DNA of 64,000 bases from Nemophila menziesii (lineage: Eukaryota; Streptophyta; Magnoliopsida; Boraginales; Hydrophyllaceae): the NCBI GenBank assembly GCA_029959085.1, contig JARWIR010000017.1:26722144-26786143 (forward strand), written 5' to 3'. Of the stretch, positions 44,297-55,966 are shown piece after piece; positions within the stretch are counted from its first letter, which is position 1; every line of letters begins with the position of its first letter. Below the pieces are notes generated by a model that saw only the letters and a program-made list of their open reading frames with translations, made no database searches and was not told the DNA's origin. The position numbers and the translations under genes are program-made.

Positions 44297-45620
44297 TTAA
44301 TCATGGTGAAAAAGGAAACTTTGAGCATATTTGGAAAGTAAAAGTTGAGCTGGCCAGATTTGGAAATGTGTAGTATTTTCAATGCTATAGTAAATCAATA
44401 GAGAATTTAAATATTACTTTTATATCAAGAAAATTATTTTAATTATGGTTGCGTGTCCATTGAATTTAAGTGATTTAGAGTTGAGACGAAAAAGTTATGT
44501 TTTTACACACTCTATGGGCCAACCCCTCCCCTAATTTAGGAAAACGAGTTTGAGTTGGATTTGAACTCTAATGCTTAGTACTAATCCTAATTTCGTCCCA
44601 TCTTCTATATATAAATACTTTTACCATAGTAGAATCATCATTGCATAGTTTCTAATCATAAAGACCAAGAGGTCGCCTGGAACAAGAGAGAAGAAGAGAA
44701 GAAGGAGCTGGAACGCTGTTCAAGCCATTTTAACCCTTTTGTTTATCGGTTTTCAACAATTAGTTTATTATTCTTATTTTGTTTTATCTTTGAACATGAA
44801 TATTATACTATTAATTGCTTGTTTTTTATATCCTTAGTATGAACTAAATCTATTTATCTTGAGAATAGCATATGGGTATGAACCCTAGACTTGTTTTATG
44901 CTTTTATTGAATTTGGGATTACATTAAATTGAATTTTTCATGATAGCTCTGTATTTTTGTTTGATATATGTTTGTAGTCTATCTGGTGTACAAGTATAGG
45001 GCTACCCTTTTAGTAGTTGGATTATCACCTTAGCGGGGGATTCAATTAAATAAAACAACACATAATCGTCTAGTGTGTGGGAGTGATCATGACGGGATTG
45101 CCTAATTAGATAGTCAATAGGGTTAGATTTAACCACCGATCATTTTGAAGGGTTTACCCAAGTCCCCTGGTAATGTTGAGGCTGCTTCCTAAGCTACCGT
45201 GACAAAAGTTAGGAGGAATTTAGAATCCTGACTATTTCTTTTATATCATACAATTCTCCCTTAAACAATAAATGAAGAACAAGGCTAGTTCTGATTATTT
45301 GCTAATTCTCGAACTAAACTCCCTCAAGTTTATCTCTTCCGTATTTTATTTTCTTTAATTTAATTCTTAGTTTATTGATTGTTTAGAGTCTTACAAATCA
45401 AAAAATTATTTCAGTATCTTTGCGTATTATTTCATAAACTTTTTCTAGTTCATTTAGTAATAACATTATTCACAAATTTACTTTGATAGTCTCTGAGATC
45501 GATATCTGTTTTAGTTACTTATTACTTTTAAACGACCTGTTCACTTGCAGAGAGTTTATCATAGTCTTAGGTGTGTGTGCTTATTTATCATTTATTATCG
45601 TTATTTTATCACACCTTTTC
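44297..45620 (+). mobile_element. LTR-X fragment, right arm
   Basis: Inverse of 33452-34777. Includes CACATAATCGTCTAGTG (about 45060) and ends near TTATCACACCTTTTCCCC. Confidence 0.65.
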
Positions 45621-45632
45621 CCCTACTAGTCG

Positions 45633-46473
45633 TCCATTACATTCAAAGAAAAACACTGAATCTTCTATTAAAAGTAATTGTGATAGGGGAAGACAAGAAT
45701 GATTAATTTGATATCCTTTAAGGTTTCCCAGTGAGAGGCTACTCGTCTATGAGACATGTTAGAGCATGGGTGGAAACATAGAACAAGTAAGGAGATAGTG
45801 GGTCGGCTTGATGAATACCTCAAGAAGAGCTAAAAAGGGGCAAAAATATTTCATTCATAGTAATATTATAGGAGACTAGGGAGATTCACTTTATGAACTA
45901 TCCCACCCACGTTGAGTGGAAGCCTAGCCTTGAACTAAATTCTTGGATAAAGTTACACTTGAACTTATCATAAATCTTGTGCATATTTTCTTTAAAAATA
46001 CCAAAATATTTATTTGAATTAGACTTAAGACATTTAAATTTGTTGGTTAACCGCATATGCTAGAATGGGGTTATCAGAGATGGCCTTGTCCTGGATAAAG
46101 GTAGTTTTTTTTGAGAATAAAATTTTACACATTAAAGGTTTGAGTCAGATAATTATCACCTTCGAGATAATATTATATCTAAAGTTACCTAGAATAATGG
46201 AACAAAATTCACCTAGTTATGTAGGATGTTCAACTTTGGAAACGATGAAGAAGAAGCACAAATCCATAGTAGGGTTTGAACCGATGATTTTATTAGGCTC
46301 TTACTCTGAGCATTTGTTGGAACCATGTTATATTTTTTTTTGCACTTCAGACATAAATCATGGAGCTTTTCATATTTCAAATTCATCCAGACTTTGTTAC
46401 CACAATCATCATCTTCTTCTTCTCAGGGAATTGCGTACACAAACGACTTAAAAATTGGCCAAATGATCCTAAA
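45633..46473 (-). pseudogene. LINE remnant 2, right arm
   Basis: Inverse copy of 32600-33440 with the same knuckle and DPLSPYLF-type RT fragments on the minus strand. Broken. The sense 128-residue frame 46065-46451 is a shadow. Confidence 0.6.
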
Positions 46474-46503
46474 AAACAAGGTTTGAGATAACTCTTAGTA
46501 CGG

Positions 46504-46853
46504 TTGGTGGAGGTATAGGTGTGATAAATAACGATATAAATAAAAGACTAACACCTTCTACCACAACGATAAACTCTCCGCAAATGAACCAATCGTTTTC
46601 AAGTAATGTGTAAGTAAAATAGATATTGATCTCAAGGACTATGAAAGTAAGCTATGAATAATGAAATTACAAAGTGAAATAATACACTAAAGACACTAAA
46701 ATATTTATTGGGTTGACTCCAAACAATTAATAACTAATTAAACTAAGAAAAGTAAAGACAGGGAAAAAAATATGAAGGATGTGATGTATGAGAGTTTAGA
46801 TTGAGAAATAGCAAGTAATCCCCACTAGCCTTATTTCATGGTTATTAGGGGTG
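46504..46853 (-). mobile_element. LTR-X 3' fragment, right arm
   Basis: Inverse copy of 32220-32569. Confidence 0.6.
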
Positions 46854-47204
46854 GAATTGGAATGGAAAATTCCAAAATCTGGCCAATTCCGATCCGAAAA
46901 TTCCATATTTGGAATTGATTTTTTTATATTCCGAATTTCCGATTACCGGTTTTTCCGACTTTTTTTGGATTGGAATTGAAATTACATTTTAAAATTTTGG
47001 AATTTCCGATTCCGATCCGAAATCAGTTTTCGATTTTTTTCTGCTTTTTTCTAATCATTTTTCCGACACTTTTTTCCTGAAAATTATTTATATATTTTAA
47101 AATATTGTTATATATAGTAATATATATGTATTTATATATAGTAATATATATATATATGTGTATTTACATATATATTACAAAAAAAATATTTACATATATA
47201 TGTT
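46854..47204. other. GGAATT-rich low complexity and AT microsatellite
   Basis: Inverse of 31892-32219, with about 50 extra AT-rich bases next to M2 that the left arm lost. Confidence 0.5.
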
Positions 47205-47213
47205 TTATATATA

Positions 47214-48170
47214 GGGTGATTAATCCAAAAGGTCCACAACCAAAATAACTTTCTTTAGCAGGTCCAGCCCATTTCTATAATATTCATAGTCAATAATACC
47301 CTTGGTGGGCTCTGTAAACACGTTTAGTGGGCTTTGGACACACGGTTGGTGGGCTCTGTACACACGTTTTGATTGGCTCTGTACGCACATTTTGGTGGGC
47401 TCTTTACACGCGTTTGGTGGGCTCTTTACACGCGTTTGGTGGGCTCTTTACACGTTGGTGGGCTCTTACACGCGTTTGGTGGGCTCTTTACACGCGTTTA
47501 GTGGGCTCTTGTGCAGGTTAGCGGCTTCGTATAATCGCTTTTGGAGATTCAAACAATGGGTAACAAATTCACTAATCATTCACGAGAATGTATCCATTGT
47601 ATTAGAGAGAAATTGTATCAAAGACGATATTAAAATCAATAATCATTATTATTCACTAATCATTATTATTTACTAATCATTCTTTAATCATTATTATTTA
47701 CTAATCAGGTTATTAAATAGAAAAAGGCGTCGTACTGTACTACCTTTAAACAACCTGTTTGGAAATTGCTTCGAAAGCAATTAGCTGTGCAGGATAGCGG
47801 CTTGGTTGTGGCGGCGGTTGTTTTGCAGGAGAGCGGCGAAGGGAGTAGATGTGCAGGAGTGCGGCTTGGTTGTGGCGGCGGTTGCTTTCCAGGAGAGCGG
47901 CGGAGGGAGTAGAATTGCAGGAGAGCAGATAGGTTGTGGCGGCAGATGCTTTGCAGGAAAGAGGCTGTGAAAATGGTGAATAAAAAGGTTAAGGAGGGTT
48001 TGGTTCTTAAGATATTTAATATTATAAATAGATATTGTAATAAATGGTATAGGGGTATTAGGTAGTAATATTTTAGGAATATTATTTCTGGACTCTATAA
48101 GGTTAAACTATTGAAGTGGACCTATTTAGACAAGATATTTTGAGATTTGGATTTAATTAGAAATTATCTC
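47214..48170. mobile_element. MULE-like element M2, right arm
   Basis: 957 bp with a perfect 9-bp duplication TTATATATA (47205-47213 and 48171-48179). Same family as M1: inside, a GTGGGCTCTTTACACGCG minisatellite (about 47300-47510) and GGAGAGCGGC-type repeats (47790-47920). Because the spacer also carries the M2-side flank at 37958, M2 predates the tandem duplication. Confidence 0.85.
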
Positions 48171-48330
48171 TTATATATATTGGTAAAAACCTACACAAAT
48201 CCTAAATAAACTCTAACCCAAACATTTGGGATCAGATCTTTATAAGTTAGAATAAAAATTTCTTTTCCAAACATGCACGGTTGTGTCAACTAAAAGGTGT
48301 TTAGCAATTAAATTTCTTGTGGAATATATA

Positions 48331-49494
48331 TGTTAGCCTCACCTTGTTTTTATTCCCGTTTTAATATTCGACAAATCATCATTTAAACTAAAATTCATTT
48401 GGTATCACTTTAAAGGTTTTCCAAAACCCCTCATTAGATTAGTTGTGTTTAAATCCTTGGACTTTAGCTTGAGATTCAAAAGAACAGTGCCGCGGTACAC
48501 CGGACGAGACACGCGGTACACCGCAGAGCCACGGACCAGAGACGTGGTGCACAGGATAGCCCGTCAGTAAGCTAATGAAAATGCACGGTACACCGGACCA
48601 AGGCGCGGTACACCGGACTGAGGCACGGACCAGGGACGCGGTGCATAGGATGGTCCGACCAGTAAGCTTGAAGTTTAGACGAACGTTTTCGCGGTGCACC
48701 GGACCATACCTGCGGTACACCGCAAGAAAGGGTTTTCTGCACTATTACTAGAGGACAAAGCTTATATCCGTTGGAGAGAAAATAGATCCGTTAGATAGAA
48801 GCTTATTGACCGTTGGAAGATATTTTCAGCTATAAATTGGACCTCATTCAAGACACAACTCAAGCCTTCCATCTACCAATCTTAAGAGCAATTAATATTA
48901 TCATTCAAGGAGGTTTCAAAGGAGCATTCAAGTCATATTCATTGTGAAGCTACATAGTTCATATCCACTCATTTAGGAGTTTAGTTACAAAGCTTTTATA
49001 AGCACCCCCAAACAATTTTTCCTTTCCTCTTAGTTCTTGTAATAGATTAAGAGAGTAGTGTGAGCATAGGTTTTATGCTTGGTTCCTTGTGTTGGTGATA
49101 ACACAAGTGTATTTCCTTCAAAGGTTTTTGAAGTGGTTGTAAACGGTTTGTAAACTCACCCGGTTAAGAGTTACGAAGATTAGTTGAGAATCTTGCAAAT
49201 CCTAAGGAGGCTTCCTTAGGTAATGGATGTAGGGAAACCGAACCACTATACATCGTTGTGTATCGTATTCTATCTCTTCACTCTTTACATTTCCGCACTC
49301 TATATGCTTGATAAAATGCCTACATGAATAGTTTGATAATATTGTCTTTTAGGATTATCTAGTTCTTTACTATTTAGTTTGCTAAAACAATAGGATTCAA
49401 ATTAGCTTTTAATTTTATTTACTTGAAATAAAATTAGCCGATTAATTTCTATTGTCCTATTCAACCCCCCTTCTAGGACGCATATAGACTATCA
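48331..49494 (+). repeat. copia 5' LTR
   Basis: TGTTAGCCTC...GACTATCA. A cluster at 48490-48725 contains repeated CGGTACACCGGAC and GCGGTACACCGC words, like the conserved palindromic motif reported for Sirevirus LTRs. The minus-strand frame across this cluster (48720-48439) is not a gene. Confidence 0.96.
48490..48725. promoter_or_regulatory. GGTACACCGGAC motif cluster in LTR
   Basis: At least six GGTACACCG or GGTGCACCG words, some facing each other, in a GC-rich island inside an AT-rich LTR. Family knowledge: Sirevirus LTRs carry CACCGGAC palindromes thought to be regulatory. Confidence 0.6.
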
Positions 49495-49496
49495 AT

Positions 49497-49508
49497 TGGT
49501 ATCAGAGC
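49497..49508 (+). promoter_or_regulatory. Primer binding site, initiator Met-tRNA type
   Basis: TGGTATCAGAGC two bases after the 5' LTR, the standard priming site for plant Ty1/copia reverse transcription. Confidence 0.92.
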
Positions 49509-49549
49509 CTAGCTCTATTGTACTTAATCGTTTCTAGAGTTAATACGAT

Positions 49550-51343
49550 ATGGATTCTAATCAACCGGAAGGTTCATGTTCTACTAGACCTCCGCTTTTT
49601 GTAGGAAAAGACTACTTTGGATGGAAAAAGAAAATGGAGATTCATGTCAAAGGAATTGATTACTTTTTGTGGCTTGCTATCAAGAAGGGTCCTTATATTC
49701 CTTACGTTACGGGTAGTAGAACGGAGGTGAAAGATGAAGATGATTACAATGATCAAGACATAGCTAAACTCACCGAAAACAACAAAGCTATGAACATCTT
49801 CATTAATGGATTAAGTGTCACGGAATACGCTAGAGTTAGTGAATGCAATTCCGCTCATGAAATGTGGCAACTCTTGGAGCTATCATATCAAGGAACGGAA
49901 GATATCAAAGAAACTAAGATTGGTCTCTTTATCACTAAGTATGAGCTATTTTGTATGGAGCCCGATGAAGCCTTAAATGCTATGCATCAAAGATTTTCCA
50001 ACATTGTCAACACCTTGAAGACTCTTGGTCAAGAGTACACCAACAAAGAACAATGCCGAAAAATCTTATTTGCTCTTCCAAGGAAATACAAATCAAAAAT
50101 CAACTCTATAAGAGACACTAAAGATCTTTCAAAAATGACGGTTCATGAACTCATTTGCAACCTCATGACGGAAGAGCTTGTGCTTGAAGAAGAAAAGATA
50201 AGAGATGATGAGGAGAAAAAGATTAAGAAATCCATTGCTTTCCATGCCTTGAGTACCAAGTTGAAAGAACGAAAAGAAAGGAAGGAAAGTGAAGAAGAAG
50301 AAAACTCACATGAAGAAGAAACTAGTGAAGATGAAGGAGTGGCTATGTTGGCAAGAGATATGAAAAAATTCATGAGATACAAACGCTTTGCAGAGAAAGG
50401 AAGTTCTTCCTCACCCTACAAGAAGAATGTTAGAGCTATCAAACAAGATGAACCCACTTGCTATCATTGCAAGAAAGTTGGTCACATCAAAACTTATTGT
50501 CCTCTTCTTCAAAAGGATAAACCTAAGAGAGCAATGCATGCTAATATCACTTGGAATACTCAAAATTCGGAGGAAGAAGAAAGTGATAACGAAAATGTTA
50601 ATCTTGTTGCTTTTATGGGAAAACTTGAGAATGATGAAGATGCTTCTTCAGATGATGATATCGGTTCAACTCACTTTGCCTTTATGGCAAATCATGATGA
50701 GGTAACTCCTAAATCTAAACTCTCTTTATGTAATGATGATGCTAGTGAACAAGATATTCATGAGGCATTTGATTCTCTTTACAATGATTTTTTAAACTCT
50801 ATTGAAACAAACAAAGTTTTAACAAAAGATTTAGAATTTGAGAAAAATAGAACTAAAGAGGTTTTGAAAGCTTTGGAAGATTGTCAAAATCTTTGTGATG
50901 AATGTATAGATGAAAATGAAAAACTTCATCTTATTGAGAAAAATCTTTTAGAAGAAAAAGCTTTGTTAGAGAAAAAGATTGTTGATCAAAATGATATTAT
51001 TTTAAAATTTACAAGTGGGCAAGAAAACTTGGATTTGAATTTAGGTTCTCAAAGAATGGCTTGTGAAAAAAGTGGTGTTGGATATGATCCATTCACTAAC
51101 CAAAAACCCTTGAAAAATGTTTTTGTAAAACCAAAAATTTCAAATGAAATTCCATCTTCTTCAAAATCTTCTATCACTTGCACCTATTGTGAAAAACTTG
51201 GTCATGATGCATCTCATTGCTACTATCGTAAATTATTGGATTTGGGATCTCTTGTGCCAATTTGGAAAAGGCCCATATGGGTCTTAAAAAGAAAATCCAC
51301 TAACCCTCGTGGACCCAAACCGAATTGGGTACCTAAAGCTTAA
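49550..51343 (+). CDS. gag: copia gag polyprotein (nucleocapsid), open
   Basis: 597 residues. The N-terminal DUF4219-like part (PPLFVGKDYFGWKKKMEIHV) leads into a UBN2-like capsid region (about 100-190: MWQLLELSYQGTEDIKE, LPRKYKSKINSI). A Glu/Lys-rich stretch (about 205-270), a zinc knuckle at about 304 (CYHCKKVGHIKTYC), a predicted coiled coil (about 400-500) and a second CX2CX4HX4C knuckle at about 544 (CTYCEKLGHDASHC) follow. The long C-terminal extension with a second knuckle fits Sirevirus gag. The start is the ATG 41 bp after the primer site. It is fully open, unlike the left-arm copy. Confidence 0.93.
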   Translation: MDSNQPEGSCSTRPPLFVGKDYFGWKKKMEIHVKGIDYFLWLAIKKGPYIPYVTGSRTEVKDEDDYNDQDIAKLTENNKAMNIFINGLSVTEYARVSECNSAHEMWQLLELSYQGTEDIKETKIGLFITKYELFCMEPDEALNAMHQRFSNIVNTLKTLGQEYTNKEQCRKILFALPRKYKSKINSIRDTKDLSKMTVHELICNLMTEELVLEEEKIRDDEEKKIKKSIAFHALSTKLKERKERKESEEEENSHEEETSEDEGVAMLARDMKKFMRYKRFAEKGSSSSPYKKNVRAIKQDEPTCYHCKKVGHIKTYCPLLQKDKPKRAMHANITWNTQNSEEEESDNENVNLVAFMGKLENDEDASSDDDIGSTHFAFMANHDEVTPKSKLSLCNDDASEQDIHEAFDSLYNDFLNSIETNKVLTKDLEFEKNRTKEVLKALEDCQNLCDECIDENEKLHLIEKNLLEEKALLEKKIVDQNDIILKFTSGQENLDLNLGSQRMACEKSGVGYDPFTNQKPLKNVFVKPKISNEIPSSSKSSITCTYCEKLGHDASHCYYRKLLDLGSLVPIWKRPIWVLKRKSTNPRGPKPNWVPKA

Positions 51344-51363
51344 ATTATTTTTGTATGTAGGGA

Positions 51364-54300
51364 TTGAGCATCAAGAAGCAAAATATATGGCTCCTTGATA
51401 GTGGATGCTCAAGACACATGACCGGGAATCCATCATTATTTACACGTTTATATAAAACAAAAGGTGATAGAGTTACTTTTGCCGACAATACTAAGAAACG
51501 CGTTTTGGGTAAAGGTAACATTGGTAATATGAATTCTTTACTTATCTCTAATGTGTTGCTTGTTGAGGGTCTCTCTTTTAACTTGCTTAGTATAAGTCAA
51601 CTTTGTGATGTTGGTTTTAGTGTTAAATTTGAAGCATCTAGATGTGTTGTTTTAAAAAATGATGAGTTAGATACTATGTTTATTGCAAAAAGATCGGATA
51701 ATGTTTTTGTTGTTGATCTTGAGAGTCTTATGTCTAAACATATTAAATGCTTATCCGTGGTAAATGATAGTTGGCTTTGGCATAGACGTTTAGGGCATGC
51801 TAGCATGGATTTGATTTCAAAATTATCTAGAAAAAATCTTGTTGTTGGTTTGCCTATTTATAAATTTTATAAAGATAAATTATGTGATGCATGTCAACTT
51901 GGTAAACAACATCGTTCATCTTTTAAATCCATAAATAAGGTCATCACCGTTAGGCCACTTCAATTATTGCATATGGATCTTTTTGGTCCCGTTGATGTCA
52001 CTAGTCTAGGAGGATCTAGATATGTCTTTGTTGTTGTTGATGATTTCACTAGATATACATGGGTGATGTTCCTTGCTTTAAAAAGTGATGCCTTCAATGA
52101 ATTTGCAAAACTTTGTAGAAAGGTGCAAAATGAGAAAGGCTACTCTATTACATGCATTCGTAGTGATAATGGTAGTGAATATGTGAATTCTCCTTTTGTG
52201 CATTTTTGTGATGAATTTGGGATTGAGCATAATTTTTCGGCCCCTAAAACTCCCCAACAAAATGGGGTAGTGGAAAGGAAAAACCGAACTCTACAAGAAA
52301 TGGCTAGAACAATGCTAAAAGAACATAGCTTGCCTACATACTTTTGGGGAGAAGCCGTTCATACGGCTTGTTATGTGTTAAATAGAGTTCTAATTAGACC
52401 CCTTATTAAGAAAACCCCTTATGAGCTTTGGAATGGTAGACCACCAACTATTGCTTATTTTCGTGTTTTTGGGTGCAAATGTTTTATCTTAAACACTAGG
52501 GACTATTTGGGAAAATTTGATGCTAAATCGGATGAAGGTATTTTTCTTGGTTATTCCACTAAGGGAAAAGCCTATCGTATCTTCAACAAACGTACTCTTA
52601 CTATTGAGGAATCTATGCATGTTGACTTTGATGAGACTAATCCTTTTTGTATCAAGAAAGTAGTAGATGTTGACTTACATGAAGATACTCCACAAGATCA
52701 ACCCTTAGAATCTCTTACTCAAGAATTAAAATCTCATGATGAACCTCCTAAGGAAAATGGTCAAGTCTCAAATGAAGCTAGTACGGATTTACCAAGGTGT
52801 TGGAAACATATCAAAGATCACCCAAGTGAATTAATTCTAGGTGATCCAAAAGAAGGTGTTACCACTCGCTCTCGTATTATTGCTCTTTGTGCTCATCAAG
52901 CATTCTTATCTCAAATTGAGCCCAAGAATATTAAAGAAGCCTTGTTAGATGATCATTGGATAAATGCTATGCATGAGGAATTAAATCAATTTGAGCGTAG
53001 TAAAGTTTGGACATTAATGGAGAAACCAATTGGCCCTACTATTATTGGCACTAAGTGGATATTTTTCAACAAGCTAGATGACACCGGTATTATCACTAGA
53101 AATAAAGCAAGGTTAGTTGCTCAAGGATACAATCAAGAAGAAGGTATTGATTTCGATGAAACTTTTGCTCCGGTAGCTAGACTTGAATCTATTCGTATGT
53201 TTCTTGCTTTTGCTTGTTATATGAATTTTAAAATTTACCAAATGGATGTCAAAAGTGATTTTTTAAATGGTTTTATAGACGAGGAAGTCTTTGTTAAACA
53301 ACCACCGGGTTTTGAGGATCCAAAATTTCCAAATCATGTTTTTAAACTTTCAAAGGCTTTATATGGTTTAAAACAAGCACCTCGTGCTTGGTATGAACGC
53401 TTAAGCAAATTTTTGTTAGATGATGGTTTTAAAAGAGGAAATATTGACTCCACTTTATTTATAAAAAGGTCTTCTAAAGATATCCTTCTTGTTCAAATTT
53501 ATGTGGATGATATAATATTTGGTGCTACTAATGAAAATCTTTGTGAGAATTTTTCTAAAAGCATGCATAAGGAATTTGAGATGAGCATGATGGGAGAATT
53601 GAATTACTTTCTTGGACTTCAAATCAAACAAATGAAGGATGGCATCTTTGTCAATCAAGCCAAATATACAAAAGAATTGATCAAAAAATTTGGGCTTGAG
53701 GATGCAAAGGAAATTGGAACTCCAATGAGCACATCCACAAAATTAGACAAAGATGAAGATGGTAAGGATGTTGATGAGAAAGTATATCGAGGTATGATTG
53801 GTAGCTTACTTTATTTAACCGCTTCTAGACCCGATATTATGTTCCCCGTGTGTCTTTGTGCTAGATTTCAATCCTCTCCTAAAGAATCCCATCTTAGTGC
53901 CGTTAAGCGTATTTTTAGGTATTTGAAAGGAACCCTTAGTCTAGGACTTTGGTACCCAAGATTTACCTCTTTTGAGCTAATAGGTTATTCGGATGCCGAT
54001 TATGCCGGGTGTAGACTTGATAGGAAGAGTACTAGTGGTAGTTGCCAATTCTTAGGACAATCCCTTGTATCTTGGTCTAGTAGAAAACAAAATAGTGTTG
54101 CTTTATCCACGGCCGAAGCCGAATATGTTACGGCCGGAAATTGTGTGACTCAAATTCTTTGGATGAAACAAACCTTACTAGATTTTGGCCTAGAGTATGA
54201 TCGTGTTCCCATTCGTTGTGATAACACTAGTGCTATCAATCTTACCAAAAATCCTATTCAACACTCTAGAACGAAACACATAGAAATCCGTCATCATTTT

Positions 54301-54441
54301 ATCCGTGATCACACTCAAAAAGGGGATATTGTACTTGAATTTGTCACTTCGGAAAATCAACTAGCCGATATCTTTACTAAACCTTTACCCCAAGATCTTT
54401 TTGAGAAAATTCGTTGTGAGATTGGCATGCAAATTCTCTAA
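51364..54441 (+). CDS. pol: copia pol polyprotein (protease, integrase, RT, RNase H), open
   Basis: The frame opens at 51361, just after a TAG, and has no early ATG; 51364 is only the first codon of the listed frame. Protease DSG at about 12-14. Integrase zinc finger HRRLGHASM...CDACQLGKQ at about 140-190, and core with [15 protein letters not shown] and [11 protein letters not shown] (about 200-310). [22 protein letters not shown], with YVDD at about 713-716. RNase [19 protein letters not shown] (about 874), LSTAEAEYV and [14 protein letters not shown]. All domains are intact by eye. The frame is offset by -1 from gag and the open frames do not overlap, so expression needs something other than a simple in-overlap frameshift. 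Confidence 0.93.
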   Translation: MSIKKQNIWLLDSGCSRHMTGNPSLFTRLYKTKGDRVTFADNTKKRVLGKGNIGNMNSLLISNVLLVEGLSFNLLSISQLCDVGFSVKFEASRCVVLKNDELDTMFIAKRSDNVFVVDLESLMSKHIKCLSVVNDSWLWHRRLGHASMDLISKLSRKNLVVGLPIYKFYKDKLCDACQLGKQHRSSFKSINKVITVRPLQLLHMDLFGPVDVTSLGGSRYVFVVVDDFTRYTWVMFLALKSDAFNEFAKLCRKVQNEKGYSITCIRSDNGSEYVNSPFVHFCDEFGIEHNFSAPKTPQQNGVVERKNRTLQEMARTMLKEHSLPTYFWGEAVHTACYVLNRVLIRPLIKKTPYELWNGRPPTIAYFRVFGCKCFILNTRDYLGKFDAKSDEGIFLGYSTKGKAYRIFNKRTLTIEESMHVDFDETNPFCIKKVVDVDLHEDTPQDQPLESLTQELKSHDEPPKENGQVSNEASTDLPRCWKHIKDHPSELILGDPKEGVTTRSRIIALCAHQAFLSQIEPKNIKEALLDDHWINAMHEELNQFERSKVWTLMEKPIGPTIIGTKWIFFNKLDDTGIITRNKARLVAQGYNQEEGIDFDETFAPVARLESIRMFLAFACYMNFKIYQMDVKSDFLNGFIDEEVFVKQPPGFEDPKFPNHVFKLSKALYGLKQAPRAWYERLSKFLLDDGFKRGNIDSTLFIKRSSKDILLVQIYVDDIIFGATNENLCENFSKSMHKEFEMSMMGELNYFLGLQIKQMKDGIFVNQAKYTKELIKKFGLEDAKEIGTPMSTSTKLDKDEDGKDVDEKVYRGMIGSLLYLTASRPDIMFPVCLCARFQSSPKESHLSAVKRIFRYLKGTLSLGLWYPRFTSFELIGYSDADYAGCRLDRKSTSGSCQFLGQSLVSWSSRKQNSVALSTAEAEYVTAGNCVTQILWMKQTLLDFGLEYDRVPIRCDNTSAINLTKNPIQHSRTKHIEIRHHFIRDHTQKGDIVLEFVTSENQLADIFTKPLPQDLFEKIRCEIGMQIL

Positions 54442-54797
54442 CCCTCTTATCTTGCCATTTTTGTTTAGTGTTTTTTGTGTATATTCTCGTGTTGCTAATA
54501 TTTTCTTGTTGTTATAGGGTCCTTGAAGCTTCTAAATTGTTATCCATTTACTTCTTTAGTCCTTGTTTTTACTCAAAATGTGTTTTGACCCCTTAAAATT
54601 TTCAAAAATCGTATCATTTGTTCTTTTTGTTGTTGACAAAGGGGGAGAAATTTTAGTTAAACTTTTTCAAATGCATTTTGTGAGGGGGAGTTTTATAAAA
54701 AGTCTAGTGATTAGGTTGAGGGGGAGTTTTTGATCAAAACTTAATCTTAGGCATCTTCAAAAGTTTATGATTTGTCAAACATCAAAAAGGGGGAGAT
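54442..54797 (+). promoter_or_regulatory. copia 3' untranslated region with multiple polypurine tracts
   Basis: GGGGGAG tracts occur four times (about 54641, 54685, 54719, 54789). The last, AAAAAGGGGGAGA, adjoins the 3' LTR and is the likely plus-strand primer. Repeated tracts here are a Sirevirus trait. No env-like open frame. Confidence 0.85.
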
Positions 54798-55961
54798 TGT
54801 TAGCCTCACCTTGTTTTTATTCCCGTTTTAATATTCGACAAATCATCATTTAAACTAAAATTCATTTGGTATCACTTTAAAGGTTTTCCAAAACCCCTCA
54901 TTAGATTAGTTGTGTTTAAATCCTTGGACTTTAGCTTGAGATTCAAAAAAACAGTGTCGCGGTACACCGGACGAGACACGCGGTACACCGCAGAGCCACG
55001 GACCAGAGACGCGGTGCACAGGATAGCCCGTCAGTAAGCTAATGAAAATGCACGGTACACCGGACCAAGGCGCGGTACACCGGACTGAGGCACGGACCAG
55101 GGACGCGGTGCATAGGATGGTCCGACCAGTAAGCTTGAAGTTTAGACGAACGTTTTCGCGGTGCACCGGACCATACCTGCGGTACACCGCAAGAAAGGGT
55201 TTTCTGCACTATTACTAGAGGACAAAGCTTATATCCGTTGGAGAGAAAATAGATCCGTTAGATAGAAGCTTATTGACAGTTGGAAGATATTTTCAGCTAT
55301 AAATTGGACCTCATTCAAGACACAACTCAAGCCTTCCATCTACCAATCTTAAGAGCAATTAATATTATCATTCAAGGAGGTTTCAAAGGAGCATTCAAGT
55401 CATATTCATTGTGAAGCTACATAGTTCATATCCACTCATTTAGGAGTTTAGTTACAAAGCTTCTATAAGCACCCCCAAACACTTTTTCCTTTCCTCTTAG
55501 TTCTTGTAATATATTAAGAGAGTAGTGTGAGCATAGGTTTTATGCTTGGTTCCTTGTGTTGGTGATAACACAAGTGTATTTCCTTCAAAGGTTTTTGAAG
55601 TGGTTGTAAAGGGTTTGTAAACTCACCTGGTTAAGAGTTACGAAGATTAGTTGAGAATCTTGCAAATCCTAAGGAGGCTTCCTTAGGTAGTGGATGTAGG
55701 GAAACCGAACCACTATACATCGTTGTGTATCGTATTCTATCTCTTCACTCTTTACATTTCCGCACTCTATATGCTTGATAAAATGCCTACATGAATAGTT
55801 TGATAATATTGTCTTTTAGGATTATCTAGTTCTTTACTATTTAGTTTGCTAAAACAATAGGATTCAAATTAGCTTTTAATTTTATTTACTTGAAGTTAAA
55901 TTAGCCGATTAATTTCTATTGTCCTATTCAACCCCCCTTCTAGGACGCATATAGACTATCA
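54798..55961 (+). repeat. copia 3' LTR
   Basis: Same length as the 5' LTR. I noticed about a dozen single-base differences (for example near 54949, 55279, 55479 and 55628), so the insertion is not brand new. Confidence 0.96.
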
Positions 55962-55966
55962 ATATA

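Larger units (their letters stand above)
48331..55961 (+). mobile_element. Complete Sirevirus-like Ty1/copia retrotransposon, 7.6 kb
   Basis: Two 1164-bp LTRs (48331-49494 and 54798-55961) with TG/CA ends, a 5-bp duplication ATATA (48326-48330 and 55962-55966), primer site 49497-49508, gag 49550-51343, pol 51364-54441 and a polypurine tract at 54784-54796. Sirevirus lineage is supported by the pol order (integrase before RT), the large gag with two zinc knuckles, CACCGGAC-type LTR motifs and several GGGGGAG tracts before the 3' LTR. No env-like frame follows pol. It looks structurally complete. Confidence 0.96.

Noticed and set aside
49574..49756. Minus-strand frames within gag and pol (also 50143-50382, 51597-51806, 52078-52260, 53455-53658)
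   Set aside because: Shadows of the copia coding frames.
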